A stretch of 64,000 bases of DNA from Daejeonella sp. JGW-45. Lineage in GTDB: Bacteria > Bacteroidota > Bacteroidia > Sphingobacteriales > Sphingobacteriaceae. Below are positions 53,832-62,782 of the stretch, in pieces; position 1 is the stretch's first letter, and each line of letters starts with the position of its first letter. The notes beneath the pieces were generated by a model. The model was not told where the DNA came from. It did no database searches and saw only the letters and a list, made by a program, of their open reading frames with translations. The position numbers were made by a program, and so were the translations under genes. The stretch lies in NCBI RefSeq assembly GCF_029360805.1, contig NZ_JARKNC010000006.1:2199-66198 (forward strand), given 5' to 3'.

Positions 53832-53977
53832 GAGAGAGTATCAGGTATCAGGCGTCAGGTAATCAGAGCTGGGCGGATAATTACATAAATGAGTTAGATC
53901 GAGTATTAGAATGAGAGGGAATTTTTTAAATGTAATTCTGTCTTAATACTTAATACTAACTATTAATACTAAGAGAA
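53832..53977. repeat. Word-repeat gap after the cyclophilin gene
   Basis: GAGAGTATCAGGTATCAGGC then GTCAGGTAATCAG (53834-53866) is followed by AGCTGGGCGG. At the far end TTAATACTTAATACTAAC and TATTAATACTAAG form a second word run (53942-53973). The TATCAGG word also occurs at about 16375, and CTGGGCGG also occurs in the spacer of the rpmJ-rpsM element. Confidence 0.65.
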
Positions 53978-54505
53978 ATGAATCTAAGAGGATTAGTGTC
54001 AGTTTCAGGAAAACCAGGTCTATATAAGCTTATTGGCCAGAATAAATCAGGTTTTATCCTTGAAACTCTTGATGAACTGAAGAATAAGATTGTGGTGAAT
54101 ATCAGCACTGCGAAAATGGCCTCATTGGAGGATATTACAATTTTCGGCGAGAGTGGTGACTTGAAATTGAGTGATATTTTCACCCAGATGAAGGACAGCA
54201 AGAACATACCTGATCCCAAAACTGCTGACGGCAAAGCTTTGAGAGAGTTTTTTACAGAGGTTTCCCCTGATCATGATCAGGAACGTGTGTATTCTTCAGA
54301 CATTAAAAAAATAATCAGCTGGTATAATACGATCAGCATATTGCCTTTATTTACTGAAGCAGCTCCTGAACCCCTTGGCGAAGGCGCAATAGCACCTGTA
54401 GTTACCGAAGCGGTAAAAAAACCCGAGCCAATAGCTAAGGAGAAGCCAAAAGCAACGAAAGCAGCGGGTAAGAGCGCAACACGCCTTTCTCAGAAATCTA
54501 AGTAA
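53978..54505 (+). CDS. DUF5606-type Bacteroidota protein
   Basis: This is a 175-residue protein with the conserved opening MNLRGLVSVSGKPGLYKLIG, continuing QNKSGFILETLDELKNKIVV, which I recognise as the DUF5606 family of unknown function in Bacteroidota. Residues 1-125 form the domain; the rest is an Ala/Lys/Glu/Pro-rich tail (EPIAKEKPKATKAAGKSATR), probably disordered. No signal peptide or membrane segment. It follows the cyclophilin gene, with a hairpin overlapping its stop codon. Confidence 0.82.
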   Translation: MNLRGLVSVSGKPGLYKLIGQNKSGFILETLDELKNKIVVNISTAKMASLEDITIFGESGDLKLSDIFTQMKDSKNIPDPKTADGKALREFFTEVSPDHDQERVYSSDIKKIISWYNTISILPLFTEAAPEPLGEGAIAPVVTEAVKKPEPIAKEKPKATKAAGKSATRLSQKSK

Positions 54506-54542
54506 TCTGACAGCCCGTGATCATCTCACGGGCGCTAGATTA
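54503..54542 (+). terminator. Hairpin overlapping the DUF5606 stop codon
   Basis: GCCCGTGA (54513-54520), TCATC loop, TCACGGGC (54526-54533) make a perfect 8 bp stem, extended by outer TAATCT / AGATTA pairing after small bulges. There is no T-run afterwards, so it may protect mRNA ends rather than terminate by itself. Confidence 0.6.
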
Positions 54543-54750
54543 GTCTTAGTCCGGTGTGCAGCTTTCCACATCCAGGTTTGCTGAAGCAGGGTATTTGTGC
54601 AGGATGGTATTAATCTTTACCCAAGCTTAATCCCTGTAGCAGTGAAAGCGCGACTAGTCTCTAAACGTAGGATGAACGTAGGATGAAGCTTCTCAAGCTA
54701 TACCGTAGTCACACTCCAGGCAATATACGGTTGGTTTCAGCTGCGACGCT

Positions 54751-54870
54751 TTATAAGAAATATAATACAGCAGCTCCGAGAGCCAAAGCTATTAACATCA
54801 TCAGCCAGAACAGCCGGCTTTCCTTGCCTTTGTTCCCTGATTTAAAACGATAATCTCTTTTATAATCCAT
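54751..54870 (-). CDS. Small single-pass membrane peptide (39 residues)
   Basis: A short gene starting ATG at 54870: MDYKRDYRFKSGNKGKESRL then FWLMMLIALALGAAVLYFL. A basic polar N-terminus precedes one strong transmembrane helix that runs to the C-terminus, i.e. a tail-anchored topology with a positive cytosolic side. It begins 5 bp after the rlmH stop on the same strand, so it is probably translated from the same mRNA. Function unknown. The clean charge and hydrophobic pattern in a tight operon position support it as real. Confidence 0.7.
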   Translation of the reverse strand: MDYKRDYRFKSGNKGKESRLFWLMMLIALALGAAVLYFL

Positions 54871-54875
54871 AAGGT

Positions 54876-55349
54876 TTAATCATGATGATAAGGCTCACCC
54901 TTTAAAATAGTGAATGCCCTGTACAGTTGCTCTGTAAAAAATAAGCGGATCATCTGATGTGAAAACGTCATTCTTGATAATGATATTTTTTCATTACTGC
55001 GTTCATAAACATCTTTACTGAACCCATAAGGCCCACCAACGATAAAAACAAGATGTTGCTGTCCACCAACCATTTTCTTGTTCAGAAATGCTGAATATTG
55101 TTTTGAGGTTAATTCTTGCCCCTTTTCATCCAAAAGGATAACATGGTCGGTGCTGTTAATGTTTTTGAAGATAAGCTCAGCTTCTTTGCTCTTTTGCTGT
55201 TCAGTGGAAAGGCTTTTGGTATTCTTAAGGTCAGGTATTTCGAGGATACTAAAGTTGATGTAGTGTTTCAGGCGTTTCAGGTAGATCCCGATGCCCTCCG
55301 TCAAATATTTATCTTCTGTTTTGCCTATAGTGAGTAAGGTGATCTTCAT
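54876..55349 (-). CDS. rlmH: 23S rRNA (pseudouridine-1915-N3)-methyltransferase
   Basis: This is a 157-residue SPOUT methyltransferase that acts on pseudouridine 1915 of helix 69 in assembled ribosomes. The start ATG at 55349 gives MKITLLTIGKTEDKYLTEGI. The C-terminal knot shows LVFIVGGPYGFSKDVYERSN and SLSRMTFSHQMIRLFFTEQL then YRAFTILKGEPYHHD, full signature and length. Its start overlaps the stop of the upstream CHU_C gene by one base (TGATG), so translation is coupled to a surface-protein gene. Confidence 0.96.
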   Translation of the reverse strand: MKITLLTIGKTEDKYLTEGIGIYLKRLKHYINFSILEIPDLKNTKSLSTEQQKSKEAELIFKNINSTDHVILLDEKGQELTSKQYSAFLNKKMVGGQQHLVFIVGGPYGFSKDVYERSNEKISLSRMTFSHQMIRLFFTEQLYRAFTILKGEPYHHD

Positions 55350-57874
55350 CACCTCAATATAGTAACTGATCCCGATTTTTTAATGACATTATTATCAAAG
55401 TCAACAGCATCAAGCACATAATAATATGTTCCTACAGGTACTGCCTGATTTTGATAGGTGCCGTCCCAGCTTTGCAGCAGGTTTTCGGAAGAATACATCA
55501 GGAGGCCGTAACGATTGAAGATCTGGATGCGGTAGGTTTTAATATTACTCATATTAACAACGAACTGATCATTTACAGCATCATTGTTCGGGGTGAAGAT
55601 GTTGGGGATGAAAATAGCTCCGGATTCATTTATCGTAAAGGTGCCCTTCACTACGGATGCGCTACATACATTGCCTTTAAATGCTGTCAGAGTGACATCG
55701 AAGTTCCCTTTTTCAAGATAAGTATGCTCCGGGTTCGTATCGGTAGAAGTTTGTCCGTCACCGAAATCCCATAAATAAGTATCCGCATCTACAGATTCAT
55801 TGAAGAACCTGATTTTGATCGGAAAGGATAACTTAGCAGGCAAGCTGGGTTCTGCGCGGAATTCGGCTATCGGGTTATCGAAGATCGCCGGAATGATTAC
55901 GCTAACTGCTTGCGTGCTGCATGATCCTCGCTGCAATATCACGCTGTAGGTTCCTGCAACAGCTACGCTGGTCACCGGTATTTCTATTACCCTTTGATCA
56001 GAGCTGAAATTATTGGGGCCCGTCCAACGATAGGTTGCATCCGATTGGACCGGGGTACTAAGCCTGATGGTATCGTTTAAACAGAAAACTGAGTTGTTGT
56101 TAACACTAATAACAGGTTGGGCAAAGCTCTGAGACACGGTGATTGTTTGGCTCAATGTACTGACACATCCGGAATTGCCTTCTGCTTCAAGGATGATCGT
56201 TTTAACTCCTTGAGTCATATAAGAAATAGTGTAGACCTCGTTACTTCCACCAGGTAAAACAGTGGCCCCTTCACCAAAATCCCATTTGATTTTCTGGTAA
56301 TTGAGAGACGTGTTTGTAAAAGTATAGGTTTGCTGAACCGTACATGGGTTGGCAATGCTGCTTGTAAATGAAGCAACGGGTGTTTGCCCGATGGGTGGGA
56401 TGATTACCGATGCCGGATCGCTTGTACATTCATTGATTGTGATGGTCAGAGAATATCTGCCTGCTTTACCGGCATTATTTACCAGTATGGTTATATCCGG
56501 CTGATCTGAGGTAAATGCTGCGGGACCTGTCCAGGAATAGGTAGCTCCAGCCTGCCTGGGTGTGGAAAGGGTGATGCTTTCTCCAATGCAGTAGCGCGGT
56601 TTTAAGCCACTAATAACGGGCAGATCCGGCTTCAATCCGACAACAAAGGATATGGAAGAAGTTACGGAGCAGCCCCTGTCACTTGTCGCCTGAAGCACAA
56701 CGGTTTTTTGTCCGGCGCTGCTATAAGAAATTGCCGGGGGATTGAGATCACCGGAACTTGCAATACTTGCCCCTTCACCAAAAAACCATTTGAGTGATGT
56801 GTAATTTGTAGCATTTGTAGTGAAAGTATAATTCTGGTCAATTGTACACGGTTTATCCCTGACCATGGTAATAGGAACTTTAGGGCCAACGAATTCTGCG
56901 GTACCTGCTTTCCCGTGCTGATCGGTAAAATCAAGTGTAAAACCATTATGGCCTCTTGTGAAATTATCGATGATCAGGGCATATACATGACCTTGCTTCA
57001 TCTCGACGAACTTAACGATACCATCCTGGCTTTTCCCGCAACCTCCGGTTTCAGTTGAATCGACAGCATTAAAGTCGAGTCCTGTTTTGGTATATAAAAG
57101 CTCGTCGGGGCAGTCGCTGTTGTCTATTCCATGACCCGCGGCACACCGTATTACATTCTGACCAGAGGGGACCTGAGTGTTGCCTTCGGGACCAAGATCA
57201 TACAAGGCCCAATCTATATCATCGAAATTTGTTGGAGTAATAGTAAATACCAGTGAGCCATTATTTGCTGCTGTCCACCTATACCAGGCGGTATTTGATT
57301 CATTTAACGGATTTTCCATACAAGTGCCCGCGGCCTCACGGTTGTTTGTTCCCGCTCCGGTAACATTTATCACCGGGAATGAAGCTGTGCTGCATAGGAG
57401 GGAAGCAGAAGAAAAATCCTGACCTGGCTGGGTGGGAGGGTTGTAATTTTTGGTACATAAGTCGAATGTACCTGTGTTATTGTTTGCGCCGCTTACCCAG
57501 ATATAATATACTTGCCCCGGTGTTAAGCCGCCCTTGGTAAAAATGGTGGTATTGCCATCTACAATGATTGAGCCTACTATTCCTGTACCCCCGCAGTCAG
57601 TCATCATTCCAATCCTTGGAGATTGTAACGTGTGGCCTGTAACATTGATGCTGATCTCAAATGCAACTGCGATAAATTTAAACCAAACATCTGCTCCGTT
57701 CCCGATGAAGCTTTCGGTTGCGCCTGCATTTGTAAATTCTCCTCCCAGCGAGCAATATTTCAGGGCATTAATCTGCCGGGCATTACCGCAATTATCATTA
57801 GCAGGGATCTGCTGCGCCCTGATAATACCTGAAGCACAAAACAGGTAAAGGAAGATTGTTACTGCCTTCTTCAA
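55349..57874 (-). CDS. Large secreted PKD / CHU_C protein (type IX cargo)
   Basis: This is an 841-residue protein with a signal peptide (TIFLYLFCASGIIRA, cleavage before QQIPA). The N-terminal 320 or so residues contain ANDNCGNARQINALKYCSLG and DVWFKFIAVAFEISINVTGH, resembling beta-sandwich modules of Bacteroidota surface proteins. Then come PKD-like and Ig-like repeats (KWFFGEGASIASSG, KWDFGEGATVLPGG, YLWDFGDGQTSTDTNPEHTY). The last 90 residues are CHU_C (IFIPNIFTPNNDAVNDQFVV, IFNRYGLLMYSS, VPVGTYYYVLDAV), the type B sorting domain for type IX secretion. An adhesion or surface-structure role is inferred. Confidence 0.9.
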   Translation of the reverse strand: MKKAVTIFLYLFCASGIIRAQQIPANDNCGNARQINALKYCSLGGEFTNAGATESFIGNGADVWFKFIAVAFEISINVTGHTLQSPRIGMMTDCGGTGIVGSIIVDGNTTIFTKGGLTPGQVYYIWVSGANNNTGTFDLCTKNYNPPTQPGQDFSSASLLCSTASFPVINVTGAGTNNREAAGTCMENPLNESNTAWYRWTAANNGSLVFTITPTNFDDIDWALYDLGPEGNTQVPSGQNVIRCAAGHGIDNSDCPDELLYTKTGLDFNAVDSTETGGCGKSQDGIVKFVEMKQGHVYALIIDNFTRGHNGFTLDFTDQHGKAGTAEFVGPKVPITMVRDKPCTIDQNYTFTTNATNYTSLKWFFGEGASIASSGDLNPPAISYSSAGQKTVVLQATSDRGCSVTSSISFVVGLKPDLPVISGLKPRYCIGESITLSTPRQAGATYSWTGPAAFTSDQPDITILVNNAGKAGRYSLTITINECTSDPASVIIPPIGQTPVASFTSSIANPCTVQQTYTFTNTSLNYQKIKWDFGEGATVLPGGSNEVYTISYMTQGVKTIILEAEGNSGCVSTLSQTITVSQSFAQPVISVNNNSVFCLNDTIRLSTPVQSDATYRWTGPNNFSSDQRVIEIPVTSVAVAGTYSVILQRGSCSTQAVSVIIPAIFDNPIAEFRAEPSLPAKLSFPIKIRFFNESVDADTYLWDFGDGQTSTDTNPEHTYLEKGNFDVTLTAFKGNVCSASVVKGTFTINESGAIFIPNIFTPNNDAVNDQFVVNMSNIKTYRIQIFNRYGLLMYSSENLLQSWDGTYQNQAVPVGTYYYVLDAVDFDNNVIKKSGSVTILR

Positions 57875-57941
57875 GCGATATAAGTAGAATTTTGTCTTTC
57901 TAAATTATCTTTTAATATACGTATCAAGCCATAAAAAGATT

Positions 57942-57971
57942 AGCCCTGCTCAAATTTAATTTGGCAGGGCT
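57942..57971 (-). terminator. Terminator after the SDR gene
   Basis: AGCCCTGC (57942-57949) pairs with GCAGGGCT (57964-57971), with an inner CAAATT/AATTTG extension. On the minus strand it is followed by AATCTTTTTAT, so it should end transcription of the SDR gene, whose stop lies about 30 bp upstream. Confidence 0.85.
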
Positions 57972-58003
57972 AACAGTACATTTAACTTGTTCAGTTTTGA
58001 ATT

Positions 58004-58879
58004 TTATCTGTTAAGGATCCCTTTTCTAACCTGCGCCTTAATTCCCTCCCCGTCCGGATCTAATCCGGTCTTCAATTTAGTAAAGATTGCTGCACCATCA
58101 GAAGTCAGATAACGTAACTTGGGCTCAGGATCATTGATGCATTTGAGAATCACTTCGGCTATCTCTAATGGCTTCTGGAACGCCCGTTCTTTAACTTCAT
58201 CAGTGAAGGTTGCCCTGTAGTTCATGTACGTTTGCATCAACGGTTTATAGTCGTCGTCCTTAATTCCGCCTGTTTCTTCAAAGTATTTGGTCAGACTGTT
58301 CCCGAACTCAGTGATGACTCCTCCGGGCTCAATTAACGATACGTTTATCCCCAAATAAGGCTTCATATAGCTGGCAATACTCTCAGTTAAGCCCTCAAGC
58401 GCGAATTTCGCCGCACAGTAGATTTCGTTAACAGGCTGACCTACAATGCCACCAATCGATGAAATATTAATAATATGACCGCTTTGGTGTTTTCGCATTA
58501 CAGGTAATACGGCTTTAGTACAGCGGATCACTCCGTAGAAATTGACATCCATGACCTGCTGGATTTCTTCCATGCTCGCCTGTTCCAGGGTTCGGATGAA
58601 ACCAGCCCCCGCATTGTTTATGAGAATATCAATACGGTCTTCATTTTCCAGGATTTGGCCAACGCAGCGCGCTATGCTTTTTTCATCCTGAACATCGAGT
58701 TTAAGAATAGTTAGCCGGACTCCCTGCTTTTCGGCTTCCTCTTGTAGTCTGCCCGCTTTCGAAGTATTACGCATTGTAGCATAAACTCTATGGCCTTCCT
58801 TTGAAAGCAAAATGGCCGTGTGGAAGCCAATACCGGTTGAGGCCCCGGTGATCAGAATAGTCTTAGGAGAGTTTGCCAT
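58004..58879 (-). CDS. Short-chain dehydrogenase/reductase
   Basis: This is a 291-residue classical SDR: cofactor loop TGASTGIG (residues 11-18), NNAGAGF, the catalytic Ser in INISSIGGIVG and the YxxxK motif as YCAAK. It is a cytosolic NAD(P)-dependent oxidoreductase; the substrate cannot be deduced. The C-terminal 60 residues (FQKPLEIAEVILKCINDPEP) are typical of the longer SDRs annotated as SDR family oxidoreductases. It stands alone, with its own terminator. Confidence 0.92.
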   Translation of the reverse strand: MANSPKTILITGASTGIGFHTAILLSKEGHRVYATMRNTSKAGRLQEEAEKQGVRLTILKLDVQDEKSIARCVGQILENEDRIDILINNAGAGFIRTLEQASMEEIQQVMDVNFYGVIRCTKAVLPVMRKHQSGHIINISSIGGIVGQPVNEIYCAAKFALEGLTESIASYMKPYLGINVSLIEPGGVITEFGNSLTKYFEETGGIKDDDYKPLMQTYMNYRATFTDEVKERAFQKPLEIAEVILKCINDPEPKLRYLTSDGAAIFTKLKTGLDPDGEGIKAQVRKGILNR

Positions 58880-58916
58880 ATTCGGTGGGTTTGTTTTTCT
58901 GATTTATAGGTCTAAA

Positions 58917-58964
58917 AAATAAGCCGTAAACTTTAGGCTTAACGCTTAAGAGCACGGCTTATTT
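58917..58964 (-). terminator. Terminator of the aconitase gene
   Basis: AAATAAGCCGT (58917-58927) pairs perfectly with ACGGCTTATTT (58954-58964) over 11 bp. On the minus strand the second arm runs into TTATTTTTTAG. It lies downstream of aconitase after the word-repeat element. Confidence 0.8.
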
Positions 58965-58965
58965 A

Positions 58966-59081
58966 ATGGGAACAAGGAATAGGAAATGGAAAATAGGAAA
59001 TGGAAAATAGGAAATGGAGAATAGGAATGGAAGCAACGACTCCCTATTCCCAATTTCCTATTTCCAATTTCCAATTTCGCT
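58966..59081. repeat. GGAAATGG/AATAGG-word inverted repeat after aconitase
   Basis: The left arm has tandem AATAGGAAATGGAAAATAGG words (58976-59029), the right arm CTCCCTATTCCC, AATTTCCTATTTCC and AATTTCCAATTTC (59039-59079), with a centre of about 10 bp (AAGCAACGA). The right arm ends at the aconitase stop codon. In the aconitase transcript this would be a long imperfect hairpin just after the coding region. Confidence 0.85.
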
Positions 59082-61349
59082 TTACGCTTTCTGGTTCATT
59101 CTGATGATATTTAGCGCACCACCAGCTTTAAACCACTCAATCTGCTGCTCATTATAAGTATGGTTAACAGCAAATGATTCTGAATTGCCGTCTGCATGAT
59201 GAAGTACGATGGTCAGTGGTTTACCGGGTGCGAAATTGTTCAATCCGGTGATATCAATGATATCATCCTCGAGGATGCGGTCATAGTCATTTGCGTCAAC
59301 AAATGTTAAAGCAAGCATGCCTTGTTTTTTAAGGTTTGTTTCATGGATACGGGCGAAAGATTTTACAAGTATCGCACGCACAGCAAGATGCCTTGGCTCC
59401 ATGGCTGCATGCTCTCTTGACGAACCTTCACCGTAGTTCTCGTCACCTACAACGATACTTCCAATGCCTTGAGCCTTGTAAGCCCGTGCAGTAGCAGGAA
59501 CCGCGCCATATTCACCGTTCAATTGATTTTTAACGCTATCAGCTTTCTCGTTAAAGAAATTGGTAGCGCCAATTAGCATATTGTTTGAAATATTGTCAAG
59601 GTGCCCACGGAACTTTAACCATGGACCAGCCATAGAAATATGGTCGGTGGTACATTTTCCTTTTGCTTTGATCAAAAGTTTTAGTCCCTTAATATCTGTG
59701 CCTTCCCAAGCCTTAAATGGATCAAGGAGCTGTAAACGGGCAGAATTAGGATCTACAATTACGCTTACAGTACTTCCATCTTCTGCTGGAGCCTGATAAC
59801 CCGCATCTTCAACTGCAAAGCCTTTCAGAGGCATTTCGAGGCCTTGTGGTTCATCAAGTTTAACCTGTACGCCTTCAGAGTTGGTCAGGGTATCAGTCAT
59901 TGGATTAAATCCAAGATCCCCTGCGATGGTCAGGGCCGTCACTACTTCCGGCGACGCAACGAACGCATGCGTGTTTGGATTACCATCATTCCTGGACTTG
60001 AAATTCCTGTTAAACGAAGTGATAATCGAATTCTTGCGTGTCGGGTCCGTACTATGACGTGCCCATTGCCCGATACATGGTCCGCAGGCATTTGCTAGAA
60101 CGACACCGCCCATATTTTCGAATGTGTCGAGGAATCCATCGCGCTCGACGGTGTAGCGAACAAGTTCGGAACCCGGGGTAATGGTAAATTCAGCTTTTGC
60201 AACAAGGTGCTTATCTACAGCCTGTTTAGCTACAGATGCCGCTCTTGTAATATCTTCATAAGATGAGTTGGTACATGAACCGATCAAGCCGACCTCAAGT
60301 GTTTGCGGCCAGCCGTTTTCACGAACAGCAGCAGCAAATTGAGATAAAGGCCACGCCATATCCGGTGTGAACGGCCCGTTAACATGTGGTTCGAGTGTAT
60401 TAAGATCGATTTCAATAACCTGGTCAAAATAAAGCTGCGGATTAGCATATACCTCAGCATCTCCGGTAAGATGTTCTTTTACCGCATCGGCAAGGTTTGC
60501 TATTTCTGCGCGCTCAGTACCCTTCAGATAGCTGGCTATTTTTTCATCATATCCAAAAACTGATGTTGTTGCACCAATCTCGGCACCCATATTACAAATG
60601 GTTCCTTTTCCGGTAGCGGAAAGGGATTGCGCGCCTTCACCAAAATATTCAACGATGTGTCCGGTTCCTCCTTTTACAGTAAGAATTCCGGCAACCTTGA
60701 GAATAACATCTTTCGCGGAAGCCCAGCCCGACAGTTTTCCGGTTAGTTTAACCCCGATCAACTTAGGGAATTTCAGTTCCCAGGCCAATCCGGCCATTAC
60801 ATCACATGCGTCAGCGCCGCCTACTCCAATTGCCAGCATTCCAAGTCCGCCGGCATTAGGCGTATGTGAATCAGTACCTATCATCATTCCGCCTGGAAAT
60901 GCGTAATTTTCAAGCACAACCTGATGAATAATTCCAGCGCCTGGTTTCCAGAAGCCAATTCCGTATTTGTTAGAAACCGACGCAAGAAAGTCATAAACCT
61001 CCTTGTTCTGGGTGTTTGCAGTTGCCAGATCTTCATCGGCACCTACTTTTGCCTGGATCAGGTGATCGCAGTGTACAGTTGACGGAACTGCTACCGTGGG
61101 TCTCCCGGCCTGCATGAATTGCAGTAGAGCCATTTGGGCCGTTGCATCCTGCATCGCAACCCTGTCAGGTGCAAAATCTACATATGTAACTCCACGTTCG
61201 TGAGCTTCTGATGCATTACCTTCCCATAAATGGGCGTATAAAATCTTTTCTGTTAATGTAAGTGGTTTATTAACAACTTTGCGGGCAGCCTCAAGACGTA
61301 TGCCGTAGTTATCATAAACCTTTTTGATCATGTCTAAATCAAATGCCAT
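59082..61349 (-). CDS. acn: Aconitate hydratase
   Basis: This is a 755-residue [4Fe-4S] TCA-cycle enzyme converting citrate to isocitrate. It is of the mitochondrial-type length rather than the 890-residue AcnA type. Cluster cysteines are seen in [17 protein letters not shown] and [10 protein letters not shown]. Other marks are [20 protein letters not shown] and the swivel-domain [20 protein letters not shown] with the active-site Ser/Arg loop. It is monocistronic here, followed by a word-repeat hairpin and a terminator. Confidence 0.96.
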   Translation of the reverse strand: MAFDLDMIKKVYDNYGIRLEAARKVVNKPLTLTEKILYAHLWEGNASEAHERGVTYVDFAPDRVAMQDATAQMALLQFMQAGRPTVAVPSTVHCDHLIQAKVGADEDLATANTQNKEVYDFLASVSNKYGIGFWKPGAGIIHQVVLENYAFPGGMMIGTDSHTPNAGGLGMLAIGVGGADACDVMAGLAWELKFPKLIGVKLTGKLSGWASAKDVILKVAGILTVKGGTGHIVEYFGEGAQSLSATGKGTICNMGAEIGATTSVFGYDEKIASYLKGTERAEIANLADAVKEHLTGDAEVYANPQLYFDQVIEIDLNTLEPHVNGPFTPDMAWPLSQFAAAVRENGWPQTLEVGLIGSCTNSSYEDITRAASVAKQAVDKHLVAKAEFTITPGSELVRYTVERDGFLDTFENMGGVVLANACGPCIGQWARHSTDPTRKNSIITSFNRNFKSRNDGNPNTHAFVASPEVVTALTIAGDLGFNPMTDTLTNSEGVQVKLDEPQGLEMPLKGFAVEDAGYQAPAEDGSTVSVIVDPNSARLQLLDPFKAWEGTDIKGLKLLIKAKGKCTTDHISMAGPWLKFRGHLDNISNNMLIGATNFFNEKADSVKNQLNGEYGAVPATARAYKAQGIGSIVVGDENYGEGSSREHAAMEPRHLAVRAILVKSFARIHETNLKKQGMLALTFVDANDYDRILEDDIIDITGLNNFAPGKPLTIVLHHADGNSESFAVNHTYNEQQIEWFKAGGALNIIRMNQKA

Positions 61350-61549
61350 GTTATTTGCTTGATTGTAATTACTTCTGTTATACTGCGAGCGAAGTTACAA
61401 AAAGAAGGCTTAAAAATGGCAGCTTTTCGACAATCAAAAGAGAAAAAATACACCGCCACTAAAGAGTTTCAATAAATGAGTGTGAATTAAGCGAAGTATA
61501 ATTGCAAACATGGCTTGCAGGTCACCGGTACAGTACACCAATTCAGATT

Positions 61550-61915
61550 CTAGGCATTAAGGTGAAGAGCTATTTTGGCCACCAGATCATTCATGTTGAA
61601 AGGCTTTTCCAAAAAATCGTCTGCACCTGCTTCTCTCGCTGATCGCGCCAGATCAGTACTTGCAGAAATCATAATCACCGGAATGTTCTTAGTGTTATTT
61701 CTCTTTTTAAGTTCGCGGCAGATATCCCTTCCATCGTGTCCCGACATCCATATATCTAACAGAAAAAGATCAGGAAATTCATCATCCATCTCCAGAACGG
61801 CGGCGCCATTTAAAGTAGAGCAAACCTGGTATCCTTCAAATTCAAGCATCATTTCTACGGCATCGACAATGCCAGGGTCATCGTCGGCAATCATAATTCT
61901 TTTTTGAGAGGTCAT
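61550..61915 (-). CDS. Single-domain response regulator (CheY-like)
   Basis: This is a 121-residue receiver domain without an output domain. Acidic pocket residues are Asp11-Asp13 in IMIADDDPG, the phospho-acceptor is Asp54 in LFLLDIWMSGHDG, the switch Ser lies in VIMISASTD and the conserved Lys in FLEKPF. It probably relays phosphate from a histidine kinase elsewhere; no kinase gene is adjacent. It is separated by about 200 bp from aconitase and by 144 bp from the deacetylase gene. Confidence 0.93.
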   Translation of the reverse strand: MTSQKRIMIADDDPGIVDAVEMMLEFEGYQVCSTLNGAAVLEMDDEFPDLFLLDIWMSGHDGRDICRELKKRNNTKNIPVIMISASTDLARSAREAGADDFLEKPFNMNDLVAKIALHLNA

Positions 61916-62059
61916 TGGCGGACTACTAGCAATAATTACGCCTGTATTTTCTTATAAACTAATATATTTTATAAGAAGCTGATATTCTGGATATCATCTC
62001 GTTTTTGAATGTTAATTATCTCGTATCGAAAATTAATTAGATAAGTATCTGTTCAATTT

Positions 62060-62677
62060 TTAGAGCATTTTGAATGTATATCCCTGAGTGTGGAGCTTTT
62101 CTAAAACAGCTGGCAAAGCATACTGTAAACGGGGGAAGGCCTTGACGCTATCATGAAATACTATGATAGAGCCATTCTTTACATTCTTAAGTACATTTTT
62201 GACTACCTGATCGGGCTTTAAACTATCATCGAAATCACCGCTAAGAACGTCCCACATAATAATTTTCATTTCCGGAAAATGCGTCCTGATCTCACTAATC
62301 TGTTTTTTTCTTATCCTGCCATACGGTGGTCTGAATAAATTCGATTCGACCAGATCATTGCACATTTTTACACTATTTATATATTCTTCGTTGCTGCTTT
62401 CCCATCCTTTGAGATGATTGAATGTATGATTTCCTACAGCATGTCCGGCAGATAAGACATTTGAGTATATATCAGGATATTTGCTTACATTATCTCCAAT
62501 GCAGAAAAAAGTGGCTTTGGCATTAAAATCTTTTAGGGAATTTAGTACAAATGGTGTAACAACAGGTACAGGTCCGTCGTCAAACGTGAGATAAACGAAC
62601 TTTTCCCTCCTGTTTTTATGCCAGGTTAACGTGGGATATAACCATCGCAACCAGAATGGAGAGTATGTAAGATACAA
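62060..62677 (-). CDS. Polysaccharide deacetylase family protein (NodB domain)
   Basis: This is a 205-residue protein of carbohydrate esterase family 4. Motif 1 TFDDGP (residues 31-36) contains the catalytic and metal-binding Asp pair, motif 2 is HTFNH with His84 and His88, and motif 3 is RPPYGRIR. The C-terminal IIVFHDS provides the second catalytic His. Family members remove acetyl groups from peptidoglycan or other N-acetylated sugars. No clear signal peptide, so location is uncertain. It is divergent from the tolC-like gene. Confidence 0.92.
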   Translation of the reverse strand: MYLTYSPFWLRWLYPTLTWHKNRREKFVYLTFDDGPVPVVTPFVLNSLKDFNAKATFFCIGDNVSKYPDIYSNVLSAGHAVGNHTFNHLKGWESSNEEYINSVKMCNDLVESNLFRPPYGRIRKKQISEIRTHFPEMKIIMWDVLSGDFDDSLKPDQVVKNVLKNVKNGSIIVFHDSVKAFPRLQYALPAVLEKLHTQGYTFKML

Positions 62678-62782
62678 ATTGCTTTTTTGTTAATTTATCA
62701 CGAAGATAAATATGTTAAGTAATTTATAGATAGTAATTTTATACACGAATTCTAACCAATTGGTTGTTGTTTAACTCTTAAT

